Below are positions 44,279-44,440 of a stretch of DNA of 44,440 nucleotides, one piece after another. The stretch lies in NCBI GenBank assembly GCA_902766395.1, contig CACXDL010000022.1:1-44440 (forward strand), written 5' to 3'. The stretch's first letter is position 1. Each line of letters starts with the position of its first letter. A program made the position numbers and the translations under genes. Below the pieces are notes generated by a model. That model saw only the letters and a program-made list of their open reading frames with translations, had not been told where the DNA came from and searched no databases. Source of the DNA: an uncultured bacterium (GTDB lineage Bacteria > Cyanobacteriota > Vampirovibrionia > Gastranaerophilales > Gastranaerophilaceae).

Positions 44279-44440
44279 TTATTTTTTCTTATAATACTCA
44301 ATTGGAACAAAATATTTATTTTCTATTTTATTTGTAAAAACTTTATTCTGCATTGTACAAATAACAGAATCTTTTGGAATTTCTGATTGCACAGTATCTC
44401 CATTTTTCCAAAGATTAGTAAAATCAGAAACACTCAAAAC
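44279..44440 (-). CDS. Partial paralogue of the lipoprotein gene (5' end outside window)
   Basis: The C-terminal 53 residues of a gene that begins beyond the right edge. Its end, MQNKVFTNKIENKYFVPIEY, closely matches the end of the adjacent 163-residue protein, so the two are tandem paralogues. The stop codon lies 23 bases upstream of the next gene's ATG. The start cannot be seen. Confidence 0.7.
   Translation of the reverse strand, partial: VLSVSDFTNLWKNGDTVQSEIPKDSVICTMQNKVFTNKIENKYFVPIEYYKKK

Overview
The window looks like chromosome from a low-GC, fermentative bacterium with an outer membrane. The best guess is the gut Gastranaerophilales / 'Melainabacteria' (Vampirovibrionia, a non-photosynthetic sister group of Cyanobacteria). 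The clues are lpxA (lipid A synthesis), a Wzx-type flippase, [FeFe]-hydrogenases, an iron-dependent alcohol dehydrogenase, AT-rich codons, and a family of short prepilin-like proteins with the leader core FTLAEVLITMGIIGVVAAL. No 16S rRNA is present, so this placement is an inference.

Layout. 0-0.46 kb is non-coding and packed with hairpins. 0.46-4.2 kb holds a WYL-type regulator, a small divergent membrane protein and two overlapping DNA methyltransferases with no restriction nuclease in view. 4.2-6.6 kb has a membrane-anchored GT8 glycosyltransferase and an MFS transporter. 6.7-11.8 kb is a hydrogen cluster on the minus strand: thioredoxin-like ferredoxin, PAS-containing sensory [FeFe]-hydrogenase, PP2C/SpoIIE-type phosphatase, second thioredoxin-like ferredoxin, then a catalytic-type [FeFe]-hydrogenase. 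11.9-17.5 kb holds gyrB, RNase P RNA (rnpB), a prepilin-like gene, tmRNA (ssrA), and a scar with a degraded copy of the tmRNA 3' end, a 15-bp inverted repeat and a truncated, frameshifted pilin remnant.

17.6-30.4 kb carries a flavoprotein, a membrane-tethered glycogen-synthase-like protein with a coiled coil, a cytoplasmic 5'-nucleotidase-like enzyme, ndk, two large paralogues of an unrecognised membrane-anchored family (flanking a flippase and three tandem pilin genes), and palindromic repeats. 30.5-39.5 kb has two tRNA-Ser genes around a PAP2 phosphatase, a secreted KYGL-repeat protein, a TIGR02757 protein, a DUF4127 protein, an MntP-like exporter, an OppD-like ATPase, lpxA, an Fe-alcohol dehydrogenase and a lineage-type hypothetical protein. 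39.5-44.4 kb has a dicarboxylate/amino-acid symporter joined to ileS, then two tandem lipoprotein-like paralogues, the second cut by the window edge.

The hydrogenases and alcohol dehydrogenase fit disposal of fermentation electrons as H2 and alcohol, with the PAS hydrogenase and phosphatase as a likely H2-sensing branch. Most interesting leads: the paralogue pair with a nucleotidyltransferase-like GS...DLD signature; the tethered glycogen synthase; the tmRNA scar; an ileS gene with a non-canonical HIGH motif (HVGT) and a codon-usage break inside it; and several genes whose -10 box lies only 6-12 nt before the start codon, suggesting leaderless mRNAs.
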